Positions 1 to 9,287 are shown, counted from the stretch's first letter. The stretch: DNA of 64,000 nucleotides from Streptomyces sp. AM 4-1-1 (GCF_029167625.1 NZ_CP119145.1:5642001-5706000); one strand, 5' to 3'. A program made the numbers and translations. The notes: generated from the letters alone by a model not told the origin.

Positions 1-765
1 CCGGACGGGAACGGCCCTGGGCGCTCCCACGTGGGGCAGGGCCCGCGGCGGGGTACGGGGAGCGGGGTCCGGCGGGGTGCGGAGCACGGCGCGGATCAGC
101 AGGGCCGCACCGCAGTACGCCACGGCGGCGGTCGCGGTGTGTCCGGACGGGTAGTATCCGGTGGCCTCCGTCAGCGGTCCCGACCGGGCGAAGGCGGCCT
201 TCAGCGGGACGAGCACGGCGGGTACCGCGACCATGGCGAGGGCGGCGTACACCGGCGCGCGGCGCGCTCCGCGCCACAGCGCGTACCCGATCGCACCCAC
301 CAGGACGGGCAGGGCGACCTGGACGTCGCCGAGATCGGCGAGGAATTCCGTCAACCGGCCGGGGCCGTGCCCGACGACGGCCCGCCCGGCCCGCTCGTCG
401 GCCGCGCGCAACGGACCGTCGGTCGCGATCTCCGCGCTGACGAGGGCGAACAGGCCGAGCAGGGCCACGAACACGGCGGGTGCGAGGAATCCGGGACGAT
501 GTCCCGGCCCCGTGCGGCGCCCGGGACGACGCCACGGGCGGAAAGAAGTCGGCCGCCCCGGAACAGGGGGGGTGGTTCCGGGACGGCAGACTCGACCGGC
601 GTGCCGCGCGCCCCGGGGGGTGTGGGGCGCGCGGCTGCCCGATCGGTGAGGAGTTCCGGAGTCCGAGGCTCCGGCGGTGTGCGCGAAGGCACGTCCGGGG
701 CGGTGCCGGGAAGGCGCCGGCCCGGTGACGTCCGCGATGTCCTGCGGACGGGGTGTCTCTCTCAT
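1..765 (-). CDS. PAP2-family membrane phosphatase (3' end outside window)
   Basis: The minus strand is open from a candidate ATG at 765 to the window edge (255 codons seen, no stop). Decoding it gives hydrophobic stretches and the phosphatase motif YYPSGHTATA (bases about 140-170), preceded by a K-x-R-SGP segment. These are motifs 1 and 2 of the PAP2/phosphatidic acid phosphatase family, which dephosphorylates lipid phosphates or pyrophosphates at the membrane. The third motif (SR-x5-H) should lie beyond base 1. The first ~90 codons after the ATG at 765 are Pro/Arg-rich and have weak codon bias, so the true start could be an internal GTG near 474. The family call is fairly safe; the start is not. 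Confidence 0.6.
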   Translation of the reverse strand, partial: MRETPRPQDIADVTGPAPSRHRPGRAFAHTAGASDSGTPHRSGSRAPHTPRGARHAGRVCRPGTTPPVPGRPTSFRPWRRPGRRTGPGHRPGFLAPAVFVALLGLFALVSAEIATDGPLRAADERAGRAVVGHGPGRLTEFLADLGDVQVALPVLVGAIGYALWRGARRAPVYAALAMVAVPAVLVPLKAAFARSGPLTEATGYYPSGHTATAAVAYCGAALLIRAVLRTPPDPAPRTPPRALPHVGAPRAVPVR

Positions 766-956
766 CTGCGTAAACCGTAACGCCGTACGGGGAGGCACGA
801 CAGCCGGAAGGCGATCCCGCCATCGGGCTCCCACACGTTCTTCACAGGCCGTACCCGGATCGCGGCCGGCGGGGCGGCTTCCGGCTTCTCGGGCGAGGCC
901 GGTGAGCGGAAGGTGTCCGGGGGTGCGGGATGCGTCGCCCCCGGTCCCGTGCCGGC

Positions 957-2297
957 TCAGACTTGGGCGAAGGCGCCCTCGATGATGTCGAGCCCTTCGT
1001 TCAGCAGCTCCTCGCCGATCACCAGTGGCGGCAGGAAGCGCAGCACATTGCCGTACGTGCCACAGGTGAGGACGAGCAGCCCCGCGGCGTGGCAGGCCTT
1101 CGCCAGCGCCGCGGTGGCCTCCGGTGCCGGGTCCTTCGTGCCGGGCTTCACCAGCTCGATGGCGATCATGGCGCCCCGGCCGCGGATGTCGCCGATGAGG
1201 TCGCCGTTGGGCAGCTTGGCCCGCATCTCGGCGAGACGGTCCTTCATGACCTCCTCGACGCGCTTCGCCCGCGCGTTGAGATCCAGCTCGCGCATGGTCT
1301 CGATCGCGCCGAGCGCCCCGGCGCACGCGACCGGGTTCCCGCCGTAGGTGCCTCCCAGACCGCCGGAGTGCGCCGCGTCCATGATCTCGGCGCGTCCGGT
1401 CACGGCGGAAAGCGGCAGACCGCCCGCGATGCCCTTCGCCGTCGTGATCAGGTCCGGGACGATGCCCTCGTCCTCGCAGGCGAACCACTGGCCGGTGCGG
1501 CAGAAGCCGGACTGGATCTCGTCCGCGACGAAGACGATGCCGTTCTCCCGGGCGAACCGGGCGATCTCCGGCAGGAAGCCCTTCGCCGGCTCGATGAACC
1601 CGCCCTCGCCGAGGACCGGCTCGATGATGATCGCCGCGACGTTCTCGGCCCCGATCTGCTTGCTGATCTGCTCGATCGCCTGGGCGGACGCCTCGGCACC
1701 GGCGTTCTCCGCACCGGTCGGCCAGCGGTAGCCGTACGCCACGGGCACCCGGTACACCTCCGGCGCGAACGGGCCGAAGCCCTGCTTGTACGGCATGTTC
1801 TTGGCCGTCAGCGCCATCGTGAGGTTGGTCCGGCCGTGGTAGCCGTGGTCGAAGACGACCACCGCCGTTCGCCCGGTGTGGACGCGGGCGATCTTCACCG
1901 CGTTCTCGACGGCCTCGGCGCCCGAGTTGAACAGGGCGGACTTCTTGGCGTGGTCGCCCGGGGTCAGCTCGGCCAGCTGCTCGCAGACCTCCACGTATCC
2001 CTCGTACGGAGTGACCATGAAACAGGTGTGCGTAAAGTCGGCGAGCTGGGCGGAGGCCCGGCGCACGACGGCCTCGGCGGAGGCGCCGACCGAGGTCACG
2101 GCGATACCGGAACCGAAGTCGATCAGACGGTTGCCGTCCACGTCCTCGACGATGCCGCCACCGGCACGGGCGACGAACACCGGCAGGGTGGACCCCACCC
2201 CGGCGGCGACCGTCGCGACGCGGCGGGCCTGGAGCTCGGCCGACTTCGGGCCGGGGATGGCGGTGACGAGGCGGCGCTCCTGCGGAACAGCGGTCAT
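957..2297 (-). CDS. gabT: 4-aminobutyrate (GABA) aminotransferase
   Basis: This 446-residue class III PLP-dependent aminotransferase moves the amino group of GABA to 2-oxoglutarate, giving succinate semialdehyde. Visible family features are the N-terminal substrate region around FGSGIAV, the cofactor Asp in FVADEIQSGFCRTG, and the PLP lysine in TTAKGIAGGLPLSAV near residue 288. Length matches bacterial GabT. It is divergent from the membrane ATPase gene starting at 2551, and a PucR regulator and an aldehyde dehydrogenase lie within 5 kb. That neighbourhood suggests a GABA/amine catabolic block. A TAGCCT sequence (complement of 2341-2346) could be its -10 element. Other omega-aminotransferase substrates cannot be excluded. 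Confidence 0.92.
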   Translation of the reverse strand: MTAVPQERRLVTAIPGPKSAELQARRVATVAAGVGSTLPVFVARAGGGIVEDVDGNRLIDFGSGIAVTSVGASAEAVVRRASAQLADFTHTCFMVTPYEGYVEVCEQLAELTPGDHAKKSALFNSGAEAVENAVKIARVHTGRTAVVVFDHGYHGRTNLTMALTAKNMPYKQGFGPFAPEVYRVPVAYGYRWPTGAENAGAEASAQAIEQISKQIGAENVAAIIIEPVLGEGGFIEPAKGFLPEIARFARENGIVFVADEIQSGFCRTGQWFACEDEGIVPDLITTAKGIAGGLPLSAVTGRAEIMDAAHSGGLGGTYGGNPVACAGALGAIETMRELDLNARAKRVEEVMKDRLAEMRAKLPNGDLIGDIRGRGAMIAIELVKPGTKDPAPEATAALAKACHAAGLLVLTCGTYGNVLRFLPPLVIGEELLNEGLDIIEGAFAQV

Positions 2298-2500
2298 GCG
2301 GGGCTCCCGGGGGGTGTGTCGGACATGACTGTTTTCCTGCAGGCTAGGGGCGGGGCGACGGCGCGGGCATGCTCCGATCGGGAGTGTTGAGGAGGGCGTC
2401 CTTGTCCGTCACGGACAGATGCGCGTCCTCCGGGGGCCGGGACGGCCCCACCACCCGGGCACGGTCCGGGCGTCCTGCTGAACTCTCCGTGCGCGGGCAC

Positions 2501-2506
2501 TAGATT
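2501..2506 (+). promoter_or_regulatory. Possible -10 element (TAGATT)
   Basis: TAGATT fits the TAGNNT form of Streptomyces -10 boxes. A transcript starting about 6 bases downstream would begin near 2512, where a GTG in frame with the downstream ATPase gene occurs. Either that GTG is a leaderless start, or the transcript has a ~38-base leader carrying the AGGGGG before the ATG at 2551. No good -35 hexamer is seen. Confidence 0.3.
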
Positions 2507-2550
2507 GACCGGTGCACAGGGCGGGCTGGCTGGTCAGGGGGCAGCGGTTC

Positions 2551-5253
2551 ATGGACACCGACGGCATGTACGACCCACGGGGCACCCGCGCGCAGCCGGT
2601 GCCCCACCCGGCCGCGCCACCACTCCCTCCGCTCCCGCCCCCGGTGCCCGCGCCGCCCGCGCCCGTGTACCCGCCGGCGCGCGAGGACTCCGGGCATCCG
2701 CCGACGGGCGGCGAGGACCGCGTGCGTCCCTCGGCGGGCACCGCCGACTCCGCGTATCCGCCGGCCGGTGGCCAGGACCCCGCGTACCCGCCGACGCGTG
2801 GCGAGGACCCGGTGTACCCGCCGAGGCGCGGCCAGGACTCCGTGCACCCCTCGGCGCGTCGGGGCCCCGCGTACCCGCCCACCCATCCGGAACCCGCGCG
2901 CCTCCCGCCGCACCGGAACCCGGCCGCCGCGCCGAAGTCCGTGGGCGGCCCCGGGGTGTCCGGCCCGGCGGTGACCGGGTCCCGCCTCGTCGAGTGGCTG
3001 CGCACCCCCCGGCGCCCCGAGGCCCCGGGCGTCTGGCGTTACGGCCATGTGCCGCGCCCGCCCGAGGCGTCCGAGGACGTCTCCCCCCGCGCGCTGCTGG
3101 TCGGTCTGCTGATCTCCGTACTGTCCGGCATGCTGGTCTGGTCGCTCTGGCGCAACGGCTACATCCCCTACCGGCTGGTCCCGCTCAAGCTGTTCACCCC
3201 CGCCGACTGGTGGTACGCCGGAAGCTTCGGCGGCCCCAGGACGGTGGGCGCCGAGCGCGCCATCGCGGTGTACAACGCCCTCGCGTTCTGGCTGATCGTC
3301 TACGGCTGTGGGCGCCTGGGGAACTGGTCCGGCATCTTCCGCCGATATATCGCCGACCGGGGACCGTCCTTCCTGGCCGGGACCACGGCGGCCGGGGCGG
3401 TCCTCGCGCTCGTCCTCGTCTGGAAGCCGGTCGTCCCCGTCGCCCGGCCTGCCCTGATCCTGGTGGCGGCCGTCGCGGGCGGCGAGATCTACGGGTCCCA
3501 GGCCACCGTCTACCTCATCTACCTTCTGATCAGCGTGGGCGTGCTGTGGCCGTTCGCCCGGCTCGGCCGTTGGCGCGTGTTCCTCGCCGCCAGGCGCCGC
3601 CAGGACCCCACCGGCCAGGAGTCCCCGGCCGGAGCGCCGCCCCCGCCGGGAGAGAGCCCCGCCACCCCCGACCAGTGGCCGGACCTCCGGGCCGCCGGGC
3701 AGAGGGACGCCGCCGAGACACTGACCGCCGAGGTCCGCACCGGCGGGATGAACGACGTGGACTGTGCCCGGATCAGCCACGCCTGGTCCGTCGCCAGGAC
3801 CCGTCCCGATCTGCGGGACTCCTTCACCGGCGCCGTGCTGCGCGCCGGCGCCGCCGCCTGTCCACACCCCTCGGGCGCCCGCGATCTGCCCCGGCGCACC
3901 GCCCGGCACGATCTGCTCACCGGCCAGGTCCGCATCGGCAGGTGCGCCGACGACCCCCGTAACCCGTACGAACGCCGGGGCATCGGCATGGCCCTCGACC
4001 CCGGGCTCCTCGGCACCTCCCTGCTGGCGGTCGGCCCCTCCGGCTCCGGCAAGTCGGCCCTGCTGGTGCGGCCCGTCGTCGAGTCCCTCGCCCTGCGCAC
4101 CCTCGCCGGACAGGCCGCGGTCATCGTCGTCTGCGCCGCCGGGACCCCGCTCGGCCCGGACGACGCCTACGACGTCGTCGTCAGGATCGGCGACCCCGCG
4201 TCCGTGCACGACTTCGACCTGTACGGCGGGACCACCGACCCCGACGAGGCGGCGGCGGTGCTGGCCCAGGGCCTGGTCGGCGACGTCGACACCCTGGACA
4301 GCCGGCGCGCGGCCACCGCGCTCGCCCAGCTCATCGGGCCCTTCCGGACCGTCCACGGCCACTTCCCGTCCGTACCCGAACTCCGGGAACTCCTCGAAGG
4401 CGCCTCCGAGGCCGTCACCGCACTCCGGCGCGCGCTCCACCTGGGCGGCCACCACGCGATGCTGCGCGAACTCGACGCCCGCGCACGGCAGTCGGGAGGA
4501 TCGGGCGATCCCGGGCCGCTGCTCGCCGACCGGATCGCCCTGCTCGACCGGCCCGCGTTCGCCGGATTCTTCCTCACCGGGGCCGAGACCAGGCCGTTCT
4601 CGCTGCGCTCCCTCGGGCTCCTGCCGCTGCGCGTCCGCGTCGACCTCCCGGAGCGCGCCCACGCCGAGGCGTCCCGGCTGCTCGCCCGGCTCGTCCTCGC
4701 CCAGTTCACCGCCATCACCGCGGCCCGCGCCGACCGCTCCCTCTTCGCCTGCCTGATCCTGGACGACGCGACGCACACCCTCACCCCGGAGACCGTCCGG
4801 GGAATCCGGCGGCTGCGCTCGGTGAACGCGGGCGCGGTCCTCGCGCTGCGCACCATCGACGACGTCGCCGAGGGGCTGCACACCGCGCTGCTCGGCGCGG
4901 TCGGCTGCTGCATGGCCTTCGCCGGGGTCACCACCTGGGACGGCAGGCGGTTCGCGGACGCGTGGGGCAAGGAATGGGTGGAGACCCGTGAGGTCGCCCA
5001 GCACACCGTCTTCGCCGACCAGCCGTTCACCAGGGCCGTCCACGCCGTGCGCAAGCTGGTCACCGGGAAGGCCGTCACCACGGACGCGGTGACCGTGCGG
5101 CAGGTCGAGCGGGAACGCTGGTCGGCCTCCGAACTCGCCCACCGGGTCCCGGCCGGGCACGCCGTGCTGTCCCTGACGTCCGTGGACGGTGAGCACGCGC
5201 CGCCGCTGCTGGTGGAGCTCGGCGGGCGGGAGCCGGAGCGGTCCGGGCCCTGA
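2551..5253 (+). CDS. Membrane-anchored P-loop ATPase with Pro-rich N-terminus
   Basis: Protein of 900 residues. Residues 1-150 are rich in Pro, Tyr and Gly, with degenerate repeats of the type YPPAGGQDP. Residues ~180-345 hold about four hydrophobic segments. A cytosolic ATPase follows with Walker A GPSGSGKSALL near residue 495 and Walker B LILDDAT near residue 735. This order resembles HerA/FtsK- or coupling-protein-like membrane ATPases, but no DNA-translocase signature was recognised and the function is unknown. ATG 2551 is chosen because AGGGGG precedes it by about 10 bases; an in-frame GTG at 2512, possibly leaderless, would add 13 residues. It is divergent from gabT and upstream of pucR on the same strand. 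Confidence 0.8.
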   Translation: MDTDGMYDPRGTRAQPVPHPAAPPLPPLPPPVPAPPAPVYPPAREDSGHPPTGGEDRVRPSAGTADSAYPPAGGQDPAYPPTRGEDPVYPPRRGQDSVHPSARRGPAYPPTHPEPARLPPHRNPAAAPKSVGGPGVSGPAVTGSRLVEWLRTPRRPEAPGVWRYGHVPRPPEASEDVSPRALLVGLLISVLSGMLVWSLWRNGYIPYRLVPLKLFTPADWWYAGSFGGPRTVGAERAIAVYNALAFWLIVYGCGRLGNWSGIFRRYIADRGPSFLAGTTAAGAVLALVLVWKPVVPVARPALILVAAVAGGEIYGSQATVYLIYLLISVGVLWPFARLGRWRVFLAARRRQDPTGQESPAGAPPPPGESPATPDQWPDLRAAGQRDAAETLTAEVRTGGMNDVDCARISHAWSVARTRPDLRDSFTGAVLRAGAAACPHPSGARDLPRRTARHDLLTGQVRIGRCADDPRNPYERRGIGMALDPGLLGTSLLAVGPSGSGKSALLVRPVVESLALRTLAGQAAVIVVCAAGTPLGPDDAYDVVVRIGDPASVHDFDLYGGTTDPDEAAAVLAQGLVGDVDTLDSRRAATALAQLIGPFRTVHGHFPSVPELRELLEGASEAVTALRRALHLGGHHAMLRELDARARQSGGSGDPGPLLADRIALLDRPAFAGFFLTGAETRPFSLRSLGLLPLRVRVDLPERAHAEASRLLARLVLAQFTAITAARADRSLFACLILDDATHTLTPETVRGIRRLRSVNAGAVLALRTIDDVAEGLHTALLGAVGCCMAFAGVTTWDGRRFADAWGKEWVETREVAQHTVFADQPFTRAVHAVRKLVTGKAVTTDAVTVRQVERERWSASELAHRVPAGHAVLSLTSVDGEHAPPLLVELGGREPERSGP

Positions 5254-5487
5254 GGAGCGAGGGCCGGGGCGCCTTGGTGACCCGGGGGAGTTGGCGCCGG
5301 GGTCCCCGGAGACGGTCCGGGCGACCAGGGCCCGAGAGGGTGCGAAAGGGCTGGTTCGCGCCGGTCCGGACCTGAAACGGATGGTCCGGGGACGGGCGAG
5401 GTTACGGCGAACCCTGCCTTCCTGGCAGAATCGAAAGCGGCCGTTCGTACGGGACGGCGTAATCGACTCCGAAGGTCCTGCGGTCCC

Positions 5488-7062
5488 ATGCCCCCCACTC
5501 TCGCCTCGCTCGTCCAGCACTCGGCGCTCAAGCTCACGGTCCGCGCGGGGGCCGGCCGGCTCGACGCCCCGGTGCGCTGGGCGCACGCCAGCGAGCTGGC
5601 CGACCCGGTCCCGTACATGGAGGGCGGGGAACTCCTCCTCGTCACCGCCGCCAACCTCGACGCCGAGAACACCGAGGCGATGCGGCGGTACGTGCGACGG
5701 CTGGCCGGGGCCGGTGTCGTCGGGCTCGGCTTCGCCGTCGGCGTGCACCACGACGACATACCGCGGGCCCTGATCGACGCCGCCGACGAGACCGGGCTGC
5801 CACTCCTCGAAGTACCCCGCCGCACCCCCTTCATCGCCATCGCCAAGGCCGTGTCGGCGGCCATCGCGGCCGACCAGTACCGGGCCGTCACCGCGGGCTT
5901 CGAGGCCCAGCGCGAGCTGACCCGGGCCGCCCTCATGGGCGACGGGCCGGCCGAACTCCTCACCCGGCTCGCCGCCCACGTCGACGGCTGGGCCGCGCTG
6001 TACGACTCCGGCGGCGCCGTGGTGGCCGCCGCACCCGACTGGGCCGCCCGCCGCGCGGCCCGCCTCACCCCGGAGGTCGGAAGGCTGCGGGAGCGGCCCG
6101 CCCCGGCCAGCATGGTCGTCGGCGACACCGACGACCGGGTCGAACTCCAGACCCTGGGCACCGGCCGCCGGGCCCGCGGCGCGCTGGCCGTGGGCACCGG
6201 GGCCGCGCTCGGCACGGCCGAGCGGTACGCCGTGCACTCGGCCGTCGCCCTGCTCACCCTCACCACGCACCGCTCGCGCTCGCTCCAGGGCGCCGAACAG
6301 CGGCTGGGCGCGGCGGTCCTGCGGATGCTCCTCGCCAGCCAGCCCGACCACGCGCGGGCGGTCGCCGGAGATCTGTACGGGGGGCTGCTCGACGCCCCCT
6401 TCCGGCTGCTGATCGCCGAGGCGCCGCCCGGCGCGACGCCGACGCTGGCGCTCCTCGCCGAGGCCATGGAGTCCGCGGCGGTCCGCTCGGGCGAGGCGGT
6501 CCTGGCGGTGCCCGAGGGCGACCGGCTCGTGGTGCTCGCCGCGGACGGCGGCGCCGCGGTCGCCGCCTGCGCCGCCCAGGCGGCGGCACAGGACCAGCGG
6601 ACCCCGCGTGAGCCCGCGGCGGCCGAGGACGGTGAGATCGCCGTCGGCCTGTCAGCCCCGGCGGGCCCGGTCACCGTCGCCGCCGCCTACAAGCAGGCCG
6701 AACAGGCGCTCTCGGTCGCCCGCCGCAGGGGCAGGGCCCTGGTCGAGCACGAGGAACTGGCGGCCGGGTCGGTCCTGCCGCTCCTCGCTGACGACGCGGT
6801 ACGGGCCTTCGCCGACGGCACGCTCCGGGCGCTGTACGAGCACGACGCGAAAGGCCGGGGCGATCTGGTCGCCTCGCTCCGCGCCTGGCTCTCCCGGCAC
6901 GGCCAGTGGGACGCCGCCGCGGCCGATCTGGGCGTCCACCGGCACACCCTGCGCTACCGGATGCGCCGCGTGGAGGAGATCCTGGGCCGCTCCCTGGACG
7001 ACCCGGACGCCCGGATGGAGCTGTGGCTGGCACTGAAGGTGACATCGGCCGCGGGGGAGTGA
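5488..7062 (+). CDS. PucR-family transcriptional regulator
   Basis: The 524-residue protein opens with the PucR N-terminal domain (residues ~5-125, including RWAHASELADPVPYMEGGELLLVTA-like sequence). It ends with the PucR C-terminal helix-turn-helix (LGVHRHTLRYRMRRVEEILG near residues 480-500). The middle region resembles the GGDEF-like ligand domain of the family. Members usually act as activators of purine, amino-acid or GABA catabolism in response to a small metabolite. Its position between the ATPase gene and the aldehyde dehydrogenase, with gabT nearby, makes the GABA genes the likely targets (inference). ATG 5488 starts exactly at the conserved domain. An inverted repeat TGCC-ttcct-GGCA lies about 60 bases upstream. 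Confidence 0.88.
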   Translation: MPPTLASLVQHSALKLTVRAGAGRLDAPVRWAHASELADPVPYMEGGELLLVTAANLDAENTEAMRRYVRRLAGAGVVGLGFAVGVHHDDIPRALIDAADETGLPLLEVPRRTPFIAIAKAVSAAIAADQYRAVTAGFEAQRELTRAALMGDGPAELLTRLAAHVDGWAALYDSGGAVVAAAPDWAARRAARLTPEVGRLRERPAPASMVVGDTDDRVELQTLGTGRRARGALAVGTGAALGTAERYAVHSAVALLTLTTHRSRSLQGAEQRLGAAVLRMLLASQPDHARAVAGDLYGGLLDAPFRLLIAEAPPGATPTLALLAEAMESAAVRSGEAVLAVPEGDRLVVLAADGGAAVAACAAQAAAQDQRTPREPAAAEDGEIAVGLSAPAGPVTVAAAYKQAEQALSVARRRGRALVEHEELAAGSVLPLLADDAVRAFADGTLRALYEHDAKGRGDLVASLRAWLSRHGQWDAAAADLGVHRHTLRYRMRRVEEILGRSLDDPDARMELWLALKVTSAAGE

Positions 7063-7486
7063 GGCCGGGGTCGAGGCGGGTCTCCTCCGGCGTGACCCCG
7101 TACCGGGTCCCGGCCGGTGTCTCGGGGGCACCTCGGTGGGTGTCCGGGAGGCCGCGTCCACCCGCCGTGCCTTCCGAACCTCCTCCACCACGTGCCCATG
7201 GCGTGCCTTGCCGGGTTCCGCCATCGCCATCGTCGCCGCTACCGCTACTACCGCTGTGACCCCAGGTACCCCGGGACCCCAGGACCCCGTCGGGGCTTCC
7301 CCCTCGGAACCCTTCCGCGCCCTGGTGGCACCCCGCCGCCCCACCTTCCTGGACGGATCGGCGTACACCCGGACCTCTGCGCTCCACGACGTACAAAGAA
7401 CGCACTCCGGGCGCGGCCCTACGGTGGTCCCCGACACCCCCGCTCCCCAGCACCCGATTCCCACCACTCGAAGGGCCGGACCCGCC
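7063..7486. other. Non-coding gap before the aldehyde dehydrogenase gene
   Basis: This 424-base stretch lies between pucR and the aldehyde dehydrogenase ATG. The reading frame of the dehydrogenase stays open across much of it, but that part has no family similarity and poor codon bias, so it is treated as leader or regulatory DNA. It contains two direct copies of GACCCCAGG near 7258-7285. No convincing promoter hexamers or terminator hairpin were seen. If PucR regulates the downstream gene, its site may be here. Confidence 0.4.
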
Positions 7487-8932
7487 ATGACCTCCACCCA
7501 CTCCTTCTGGCTGGCCGGCCGCCGGGCCGACGGACCGGACAGCTTCGACGTCACCAACCCCTGGGACGGCCGACTCGTCGGTACCGTCAGCGTGCCGACC
7601 GAGGCGCAGGTCGAGGAGGCCGTCGCCGCCGCGCACGCCGTGCGCGAGGAGTTCGCCGCGACCCCCGCGCACGTCCGGGTCGCCGCCCTCGACCACGTCG
7701 TACGCCGGCTGGCGGAGCGCACCGAGGAGATCGCCCAGCTGATCTCCGCCGAGAACGGCAAGCCGGTCAAGTGGGCCCGCGGTGAGGTCGGCCGGGCCGT
7801 CTCCGTGTTCCGGTTCGCGGCCGAGGAAGCGCGTCGCTTCAACGGCGGCGACGCCCAGCGCCTGGACACCGACCCGGGCGGCACCGGCCGGCTCGGGCTG
7901 ACCCGCCGCTTCCCGCGTGGCCCGGTCCTCGGCATCGCCCCCTTCAACTTCCCGCTCAACCTCAGCGCCCACAAGGTCGCCCCGGCCATCGCCGTCGGTG
8001 CCCCGATCATCCTGAAGCCCGCCCCCGCCACCCCGATCTCCTCGCTGATCCTCGGCGAGCTGCTGGCCGAGACCGACCTGCCCGCCGGGTCGTGGTCCGT
8101 GCTGACGGTCCCCAACGACCGGATGCCCGCCCTCGTCCAGGACGACCGGCTGCCCGTGATCTCGTTCACCGGCTCGGCGCCGGTCGGCTACGCGATCATG
8201 GACTCGGTGCCCCGGAAGCACTGCACCCTGGAGCTGGGCGGCAACGGCGCGGCGGTGGTCCTCGGCGACTACGCGTCCGAGGCCGACCTGGACTGGGCCG
8301 CGACCCGCATCGCCACCTTCTCCAACTACCAGGGCGGACAGTCCTGCATCTCCGTGCAGCGCGTCATCGCGGACGCCTCGGTGTACGACCGGCTCGTCCC
8401 GAAGATCGTCGCCGCCGTCGAGGCCCTGGCCACCGGCGACCCCTCGGACCCGGCCACCGACGTCGGCCCGCTGGTCGACGAGAAGGCGGCCGAACGCGTC
8501 GAGGCATGGGTCGACGAGGCCGTCCAGGGCGGCGCGGTACTCCTGACCGGCGGCGGCCGTGACGGTGCCACGTACGCCCCGACCGTGCTCACCGACCTCC
8601 CCGACGGCGTCACCCTGGCCGGCGAGGAGGTCTTCGGACCGGTCCTGTCGGTCCGGAAGGTGGACGGCGAGGCCGAGGCGTTCGCCGCGGTCAACGCCTC
8701 GAAGTACGGCCTCCAGGCGGGCGTCTTCACCCACGACCTTCAGGCCGCGTTCCGCGCCCACCGCGCCCTGGAGGTGGGCGGCGTGATCATCGGTGACGTC
8801 CCCTCGTACCGGGCGGACCAGATGCCGTACGGCGGTGCGAAGCAGTCCGGCGTCGGCCGCGAGGGCGTCCGCTACGCCATGGACGACTACACCTACGAGC
8901 GCGTACTGGTCCTCACCGGCCTCGCCCTCTGA
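7487..8932 (+). CDS. NAD(P)-dependent aldehyde dehydrogenase, possible succinate-semialdehyde dehydrogenase
   Basis: This 481-residue aldehyde dehydrogenase oxidises an aldehyde to the acid with NAD(P). The FNFPLNLSAHKVAPAIAVG segment and KPAPATP form part of the cofactor site. Catalytic Glu is in LELGGNG (near residue 248) and catalytic Cys in GGQSCIS (near residue 286). ATG 7487 is used because the conserved N-terminus begins there, although the frame is open further upstream. Together with gabT it could complete conversion of GABA to succinate, but the active-site context (GGQSCISVQR) is shared with lactaldehyde-type enzymes, so the substrate is uncertain. It follows pucR on the same strand. 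Confidence 0.88.
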   Translation: MTSTHSFWLAGRRADGPDSFDVTNPWDGRLVGTVSVPTEAQVEEAVAAAHAVREEFAATPAHVRVAALDHVVRRLAERTEEIAQLISAENGKPVKWARGEVGRAVSVFRFAAEEARRFNGGDAQRLDTDPGGTGRLGLTRRFPRGPVLGIAPFNFPLNLSAHKVAPAIAVGAPIILKPAPATPISSLILGELLAETDLPAGSWSVLTVPNDRMPALVQDDRLPVISFTGSAPVGYAIMDSVPRKHCTLELGGNGAAVVLGDYASEADLDWAATRIATFSNYQGGQSCISVQRVIADASVYDRLVPKIVAAVEALATGDPSDPATDVGPLVDEKAAERVEAWVDEAVQGGAVLLTGGGRDGATYAPTVLTDLPDGVTLAGEEVFGPVLSVRKVDGEAEAFAAVNASKYGLQAGVFTHDLQAAFRAHRALEVGGVIIGDVPSYRADQMPYGGAKQSGVGREGVRYAMDDYTYERVLVLTGLAL

Positions 8933-8969
8933 TCCTCGGACGCACCCTCGGCGATCCTGGATCGTCGCA

Positions 8970-9029
8970 CCCGGGCGGCGGTTTCGGTACTGCCTGCCGG
9001 AGACCCGGTCCTCATGTCCGCCGCCCGGG
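8970..9029 (+). terminator. Inverted repeat downstream of the aldehyde dehydrogenase
   Basis: CCCGGGCGGCGG (8970-8981) is perfectly complementary to CCGCCGCCCGGG (9018-9029), with 36 bases between the arms. It lies 37 bases after the stop codon and may terminate the transcript. There is no T-tract. Confidence 0.35.
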
Positions 9030-9150
9030 GACGACTTCGTACCGGCGCGTGAGGCGTGGACGTCGGCGGACGGGACGCCATCCGCATGGTGGATGGCCTC
9101 CCGCCCGCCCGCCGGTGGAGTGGCCGGAGTCCCGGCCGACCGGCCAATTC

Positions 9151-9229
9151 TGGTGGAGGCGGTCGAACGCGGGTACATACGGACGAACAGAACCGGTCGG
9201 TACGCGCCGGGGACCGACGGACACGTCGG
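9151..9229 (+). promoter_or_regulatory. Possible promoter and operator of the acyl-CoA dehydrogenase gene
   Basis: TGGTGG (9151-9156), a 17-base spacer and TACATA (9174-9179) form a weak promoter-like pair. The palindrome CCGACG-gaca-CGTCGG at 9214-9229 would lie just downstream of the start site, where a repressor could block transcription. TetR-type repressors often control such genes, but none is encoded next to it. Confidence 0.3.
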
Positions 9230-9287
9230 ACGGCATCCACCGCGTGGACCGGCCGGGCCGACCGACGATCCGGCGAGGTGAGTCCTC

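Larger units (their letters stand above)
8933..9287. other. Non-coding gap with hairpin, promoter-like and operator-like elements
   Basis: This 355-base gap separates the aldehyde dehydrogenase from the acyl-CoA dehydrogenase. It holds a long-loop inverted repeat (8970-9029), a TACATA -10-like sequence (9174-9179), and a short palindrome CCGACG-gaca-CGTCGG (9214-9229). Open frames here are short and have no family signature. Confidence 0.4.

Noticed and set aside
31..780. Plus-strand open frames at the left edge
   Set aside because: The minus strand reads a PAP2 motif (PSGH) through the same bases; the plus frames are Arg/Gly-rich without similarity.
2500..6351. 1283-residue minus-strand open frame opposite the ATPase and PucR genes
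   Set aside because: No family motif; the plus strand shows Walker motifs and both PucR domains. The Gly/Arg-rich product is typical antisense of high-G+C genes.
7136..7486. N-terminal extension of the aldehyde dehydrogenase up to 7136
   Set aside because: The extension lacks family similarity and has poor codon bias; ATG 7487 matches the usual start of the domain.
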